DNA of 64,000 nt, taken from contig JAPZLL010000064.1 of the NCBI GenBank assembly GCA_036250225.1, forward strand, positions 84,452 to 148,451, written 5' to 3'. The notes under the pieces were generated by a model that had not been told where the DNA came from, made no database searches, and saw nothing but the letters and a program-made list of their open reading frames with translations. The translations under genes were made by a program, and so were the position numbers. Positions 58,884 to 64,000 of this stretch are shown one piece after another (position 1 is the first letter of the stretch; every line of letters begins with the position of its first letter). The DNA is from Cercophora sp. LCS_1. Lineage: Eukaryota > Ascomycota > Sordariomycetes > Sordariales > Lasiosphaeriaceae.

Positions 58884-59717
58884 CTATGAGTTTTTGACTT
58901 CTTGACAGACGTATGCCAATGTATCGAGCCCACTGCTCAGGGTTCGGGAGGCGCCAGGCCGACTGAGTGGGAGGCCAAGTCCGGACATATCCCATGGATC
59001 GATAGGTGCTAACATCGGCGTCGTGGCGGCTGTTGATTTAACTCTCCCTGACGAAGACTTGCCCGAAGTTGACGTTCTCCGCTCGCTGGAGCTCATAGAA
59101 GGCCGTGTGCTAGCCCGCGACTTCTCCTTGTAGTGGGTGTCGAGATGTTGCTTCATGTTGTCCGCTCGCGTGAACTTCTTGGCACAGCCGGGGAATGTGC
59201 ATTGGACTGCCTTCTCTGCCGTATGGATCTTGGAGTGCCTTGACGCGTGACCCGAGGTGGTGAATGTCTTCTCGCAACCATGTGTCTCCCTAAACCGACA
59301 CGGATATCGCTTTGCTGACCGCTCGGCTGTTCCGGAATTGACTTCATCCTCATATGATCCAGATCTGCTGTCGCCGAAGTCACCAGGTCGCTTCACACCG
59401 GCGTATACCTGGGCAGGGTCCGTATAGTCGTCGTAGCGGGAATCTGTGATGACTGGCGTGTTGCCGTATGTTCGGGCATAGTCGTACACGGGTGTCAAGG
59501 GAGAAACAGGCTCGTTGCTCATTTGAGAATCGTAGGAATCGGACCGTAACAGCCCTGGCGTGTTCGGTGAGGATGAAATGCTTCGGGCTGAGGAATGGTG
59601 GTACGACTGTGGGGCAGGGCGGTAGGACAGCTGATAATGCGCGTAGGAGTGACTTTGAGATGTCGACTCGTCATTGAGCAGCGAGACTCGACGCCCCGAG
59701 GCATCGCGAGCATGCAT
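58884..59717 (-). CDS. C2H2 zinc-finger repressor, Nrg1/CSP-1-like
   Basis: One exon of 277 residues; I start at the ATG at 59717 (MHARDASGRR), since the frame upstream lacks an ATG. Two zinc fingers lie at about residues 140-165 and 173-195. Finger 1, CRFRETHGCEKTFTTSGHAS followed by RHSKIH, has C-x7-C spacing rather than the usual C-x2-4-C. Finger 2, CTFPGCAKKFTRADNMKQH, is standard. The FTTSGHASRH and FTRADNMKQH recognition helices match yeast Nrg1/Nrg2 and Neurospora CSP-1, a light- and clock-regulated repressor of metabolic and conidial-separation genes that works with the Tup1-Ssn6 type corepressor. The N-terminus is Ser/Tyr/Pro-rich; after the fingers comes a Ser/Thr/Lys-rich stretch and a short GLDTLAYVCQEVKNS end. 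The orthologue call to CSP-1 is likely but not proven. Nuclear. Confidence 0.86.
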   Translation of the reverse strand: MHARDASGRRVSLLNDESTSQSHSYAHYQLSYRPAPQSYHHSSARSISSSPNTPGLLRSDSYDSQMSNEPVSPLTPVYDYARTYGNTPVITDSRYDDYTDPAQVYAGVKRPGDFGDSRSGSYEDEVNSGTAERSAKRYPCRFRETHGCEKTFTTSGHASRHSKIHTAEKAVQCTFPGCAKKFTRADNMKQHLDTHYKEKSRASTRPSMSSSERRTSTSGKSSSGRVKSTAATTPMLAPIDPWDMSGLGLPLSRPGASRTLSSGLDTLAYVCQEVKNS

Positions 59718-60032
59718 GATTGCGGATATACTGGCTTGCAAGAGCCGCTCGTGTAAAATGACAGCGGATTTTGAGAGGGTACCGGAACTCTCGGTGTTTT
59801 TTTTTTGAGGGCAGTTCGATTAATATCTGCCGCGGAGCTGCCTCTGGTGGCTATAAGAGCTTGGGGACTGCGCTGAGTGAGGAAGGGAAACTCCGGAAGC
59901 TAGCCGGATTTGAGCTAGCAAGCTGAACTGTTGTCGACAGGACAAAGGGATTTATAGAGCCTGGTACCCGCGAGGAGCTATGCTTACAGGCACAGGACGA
60001 ATCTGGGTATTGCGAAGGAGGCGGGAGGGCAG

Positions 60033-60060
60033 GGTCTAGAAGATGAAGGTCTAGAAGATG
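60033..60060 (+). repeat. Near-tandem 13-base duplication GGTCTAGAAGATG
   Basis: Two copies are separated by two bases, about 320-340 bases upstream of the zinc-finger start. It is probably in the 5' leader or promoter. Confidence 0.65.
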
Positions 60061-62190
60061 GTGGTCTTTTGAGAGCTGTCGATGGGTGATAGGTAAGGGC
60101 GATATCCACAAGACCGGAGCTGGTCAGGGTGAGGCCGGGCAGGGAGGGTGACTTATGAAGGAAAGAATGGTTCTCAGGGAACATGGGAAAGTGGACGGGA
60201 GTGCATGAAACCCCATCTTCCCAATTTTTGCTCCCCTTCTCACTGTGTGCAGAGCAGCACTCAGGGATCGAAGAGGTACCACGCCCCTTCCCTGGAGGAA
60301 GGGGAGGGGTGCGCAGACGCCAGCCCGAAGATCCCTGCAGGTGGGGAAGGTACTTCGAGCAGTCCTTGGCAACCCAGTCTGCGTCTTGCAAGTCCCCACC
60401 ACTATCCCTGTGCGCGCTGGCTCCCGCTCTGGCTTGTCACTGTACAAGTACATGCAGGATTGCGCTCACCATAGCCTTCTCAAGGATTCCAGCTCGAGGG
60501 GTTGCTGGGCTGATGACGAAATCTATCGACTGCCCCGCAAACATGACCGTTTGCCTCTTGAAACAATGAACCGCTTTGTTCCTGGGTAAAGGTGGCCTTG
60601 AAGCAGCGCTTTCCCCTTACAGTAAGTACTATTTAACAAGGCGCATATCCTCTCCACCGGTAGGCAATTCGGTATTCGAATCTGGGAATCCCTTCCAGTT
60701 CGATGGAGTGGATCTCGTCAACCCGTGGTCTCGCGTTATCAGCCGTGTCCCGAACCGTTCCCAACCCTCGGGCCTTGCGCAAAGAGGAGATGATCAGCGC
60801 ATCGCATCGCACATCGACCCAGGGAGCATACAGGGTGACAGAATATCAGAAACATGATGACAACCACCATTCTGATGCCAGAGCAACACGGAGTGCGATT
60901 CGATCGCTGCTGGTAGGCCGTCCAAGGCATCAAGTCACTCGTGGACGCATTGGAGGATTTGACGTTCGACGCAAGCAGGGTGTCCCTCCGCGTCTGACTG
61001 CGTCCCGAACTTCACCCTTCAGCTCGTAATATCACGATCACTGACACAGAATACATGAGGCCGGCTGGGTATGATTTGCTGCAAGCATAGGAGAGGCTGT
61101 TTCATGCCCCAGACTGAAGTTTGCTGGCGAGAAGAAAAGATGAGATGACGTCGGTGGCGGCAGGGGTTGCACCAGTACCAATCCCTCACAGGTCGTCTCT
61201 TGACCGCGCTGGCCAGGACATCGTTGCAATGCTCCGTCGAACCCCCACTCGGCAGGAGCTTAGACGATAGTGAATAGCTTTCTTGGCTTTCACAAGCTTG
61301 GGGCTTCTGCAGGGCACCAAGACATGGCCATAAGTCCTAGACAAAAGCTCCGTCACGAAACCGACAGTCGACGGGGCCACCTTGCGAAAATAAACTCTGA
61401 GATGCACGAAGGGACGAGCGGGTAGCTGTCATCGCTCCCGAAGTCCTCAGCTCGGAGTAGCTGTGATCGCGGCTCAACTCTGACAAGCATGCTTGAATCG
61501 GGCGACGTCTCCCGTAACACAATGGAGGGTGATGTGAAAGCCTCCGTGTGTACGGCGCGAAGCGGCACCTTCAATCCGTCGACGACGCCGATTCAGATTA
61601 TTTTCCAGATCCAAGCAGTGCCAGGCTGACGAGCCAATAATCGGAGGACCCTCGATCGCGGTTCCTGAGCCCTGGACACGTGTGCCTGGATTGGGGAGTG
61701 GAGAGGCGGCCCCGCTGAACATCACGGCTTGAAATTTTAAACTTACTCCCACGAGGCCAACAAGAAACTTGGAAGCCAGGTGGGAAACGGGACGTGCCCC
61801 AGACTATCAATGTTGGCAACCCGAAACAGTGACAATCGCTGACCGAACGGCTCGTACTCTAACAGGGAGCGCCGGTGTTTACTGGAAAGAGTTGGCTGCC
61901 GCGAGATTCGGCATCATGACGGCACCTTTGGTGACGCGGTGGACTCATGTCCGAAGCATCGAATCTAGAGTGCCCACTTCGTGAGTGCGCATTGGCAGTC
62001 AGGCCGAGAGCGACTGGGCTGCAGCACAGAGACTGTACGGAAAAGAACGCCACCAGTTGCAAGACCCCAGCTTTTCATAGCCCCTCTGGGGTCCAAGGGT
62101 CTCGAAACTGCTGGCGCCCACGGCACCCTGAAACGAGAGGATGTTGCGATCGGCCGATGGCGTCTGCAATCATGGAATAAACACTGCAGC

Positions 62191-62220
62191 CCATGCCCCA
62201 CCATGCCCCACCATGCCCAC
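62191..62220 (+). repeat. Three copies of CCATGCCCCA
   Basis: A 10-base unit repeats three times head to tail, with one mismatch at the end of the last copy. It lies in gene-free sequence. Confidence 0.75.
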
Positions 62221-63903
62221 CTGGCGCGAGCTGGATTTGCGCCGACAGGGTCTTCCTGCACGGGAAGAAGTCGCAGCTGGTGTGCACTGCACACATCCAA
62301 TTTTGACGCAACTGTGTCGCTTGAGAACCACACAATGTTCGGAGCAACATTATCGAGTTGACGGGATGCGACTGCATTGGAGATCTTCTGCTCTCCCTGA
62401 CATTGATCGATCCCGTTCGCACCCCACATCAAAGATCCCTCCCTTGCGGAACTGAGTGGACTTCCGCTTGCTCTGAACACCGCAGCTTGCGTGTCCGTTC
62501 CCGGACTGCAGTGCAGTTGTGTATGGGTCCGTCAAACGTCTTCCAACCCGCTGGGTCGAGTAAATGTTGCGCAGCGCCCAATTAGGTTGTGGTCTGGGTC
62601 TACACGAATAGTGTCCACAACATCATGCAACGTCTTGTTGCCGTAAGGTGTCCAAGGGTGGTAGCGGCGACCCTGAAAAAGTTGGCAGAGGTGGGTGAGG
62701 GGAGGGACAAATGCTCCGGGCCGTGAGGAGCAGGGTCAGGAACGGGCTGCCGCAGTGGGAGCCGCAACGCACGGTGCGGGGCTGGCAGGGCCCCAGGCGT
62801 TCTCTGGCTTTGATGCCGCTTCTTTATCTCACCGGTCCGCTCAGGGTCCTCAGGCCAGGCTGAAAAGAAAAGCGCATAGGATTTCTAAGCCGAGTTAGGT
62901 TTCCTTGGAAGCTGGAGCAGCGCACAGAAGGCCAGCGGACGCACGGCAGGAATGACGACGGTCATCTGAAATCGACATTCAGGGTCTTCCATCGGTGTCT
63001 GACGGGCTAGGATGAACACGATCATTCTGACGGCAGATCGAAGTTTTGGGCCGGGATCGAGGAGTGGCCACTGGCGTTGGCAAAGCGAAGCGCGGGAAGC
63101 CCCACTCAGCTGGTTCCCCAGCCTTGGAGACCAGGGCCGGCATGGAGGGGAGTGGGACCTGTGGGCCCTGTGGGACCTGGAGTCCTTGGAGAAAAATCGC
63201 CGCGGGACGCGTGCCTTGTTGCCGATTGGCAATCGCGCTCACTTCGCACACCGTAAACATCGAGAGTTGCAACTGCTGGATGACCTGCCTGCCGCGGAGG
63301 GACTCGTGGCGTTGGTGGAGCGGTGGACGGCGGAGCTAGAGTGTGGCTGGACCCTGCAGCGTCAAATAATCACCGGTACGTTATGATGACATTTGTCGGT
63401 TGCGCCAGAGACAACGGCCGTGGGGACGCATTGGCGTCCCAAGGCGTCACTTTGTTGTCTCTGCTGGTCATTTCGCCGGTGCCGATAAGCTTCCACGTTT
63501 TGCTTCCAAGCAAGGAGCGGGGCAGAGCTCCAGGCCGGAGCAGCTACTCCGGCAGGTTCGAGCATTCGAATGTACCAGTACAGCCAGTACAGATACATTC
63601 AAGGGACCAAGAGGCCGACGCGCGCAGAACAACCCTAAGAAGAACAGCCCATTATCAGTCATTTCCATGGCCCACGGGTTTGCGACCCTAGATGTCCCAC
63701 CACCAACTTCCTAACTTTTGTCGAATCACCAGAGCTGAGGGTTGCACCGGAACCGCCTTTTCAAAAAGCGCCAATGCGTTAGCACCGATGCTCTCTAGCC
63801 TTCGGTCACTGTTCAGTCACACACAACGATTTGTCGCAATGGATGTGAGGACCGCGCATCGTGATGGACGTCTTCTCGCGCGGCGGGTACGAGCGCAAAA
63901 AGG

Positions 63904-63904
<1 letters not shown>

Positions 63905-64000
<96 letters not shown>
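63905..64000. other. Homopolymer run of 96 G bases at the window end
   Basis: The sequence after 63904 is only G to the end of the window. A run of that length is very unlikely in a fungal genome and fits a sequencing or assembly artefact, for example no-signal base calls at a read or contig end. It should not be read as biology. Confidence 0.85.

Larger units (their letters stand above)
59718..63904. promoter_or_regulatory. Very long gene-free region upstream of the CSP-1-like gene
   Basis: At least 4.2 kb upstream of the zinc-finger start carry no frame with recognisable protein features. A T/A run (about 59799-59807) lies in the leader. A palindromic GATCGATC lies at 62405-62412; GATC-type motifs are bound by fungal White Collar photoreceptors, but one site is weak evidence. 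A 13-base duplication (GGTCTAGAAGATG) is at 60033-60060 and a 10-base triplet repeat at 62191-62220. Long regulatory regions suit a clock- or light-controlled gene. Confidence 0.45.

Noticed and set aside
62885..63691. Frames of 97-124 codons near the right end
   Set aside because: They overlap in several phases on both strands with no domain, leader or splice support.
1..64000. A secondary-metabolite cluster, transposon or CRISPR array
   Set aside because: No synthase, tailoring enzyme set, transposase with catalytic domain, long terminal or inverted repeats, or regularly spaced repeats were found.

Overview
The window reads as ordinary, gene-dense nuclear DNA from a filamentous ascomycete. 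Genes carry one to six short introns with GTAAGT/GTATGT-like donors, CTAAC/CTGAC-like branch points and CAG/TAG acceptors, coding sequence is GC-rich, and the protein set is eukaryotic and fungal. The mix of a CFEM protein, a Cch1 channel, an Nrg1/CSP-1-type zinc finger and a MATA-type HMG regulator points to the Sordariomycetes, probably Sordariales; this placement is inference from family resemblance, since no search was run. I rebuilt the gene models by joining exons by eye so that phases agree.

Left third (1-23 kb): a CFEM GPI-anchored surface protein (20-709, +); MSH5, a meiotic MutS homologue with an unusual SR/SQ-rich N-terminus (1224-4539, -); EMC5, an ER membrane complex subunit (4864-5344, -); a MATA-type HMG-box regulator, perhaps the FMF-1/PaHMG5/Ste11 type (6049-7794, -), with a very long upstream region; a DDT-WHIM-PHD chromatin remodelling factor (10456-12945, -); and the voltage-gated calcium channel Cch1 (14900-21350, +).

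Middle (23-47.5 kb): two orphan short basic proteins (23291-23575 and 25519-26220, +); B-type cyclin (27950-29590, -) divergent from mitochondrial ribosomal protein uL2m (30933-32173, +); a PAP2 lipid phosphatase (33862-35355, +); casein kinase 2 regulatory subunit, CKB2 type (36034-37099, -); RIC1, a Golgi Rab exchange factor subunit (37835-41270, -), divergent from the TREX subunit THOC3/Tex1 (41767-43015, +); and a seven-exon Zn2Cys6 transcription factor (44406-47400, +).

Right third (47.5-64 kb): a possible small gene (48355-48633, +); an MFS phosphate transporter with a 22-nt micro-exon (49894-52285, -); a transposase-like helix-turn-helix protein with no catalytic domain (53093-53711, -); an orphan 405-residue protein (54815-56284, +); acetate kinase (56728-58033, +); and an Nrg1/CSP-1-type repressor (58884-59717, -) with more than 4 kb of gene-free upstream DNA. 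The window ends in 96 consecutive G bases, which looks like an artefact.

The genes are mostly independent housekeeping or regulatory units; there is no biosynthetic cluster, transposon, CRISPR array, rRNA or convincing tRNA. The most notable items are the SQ/TQ-rich MSH5 N-terminus, the domesticated-looking helix-turn-helix protein, the fungal acetate kinase, the Asp-to-Glu change at the phosphate-transporter site, the asymmetric Cch1 selectivity filter and the long upstream regions of the two developmental regulators. I did not find a clear new multi-gene system.
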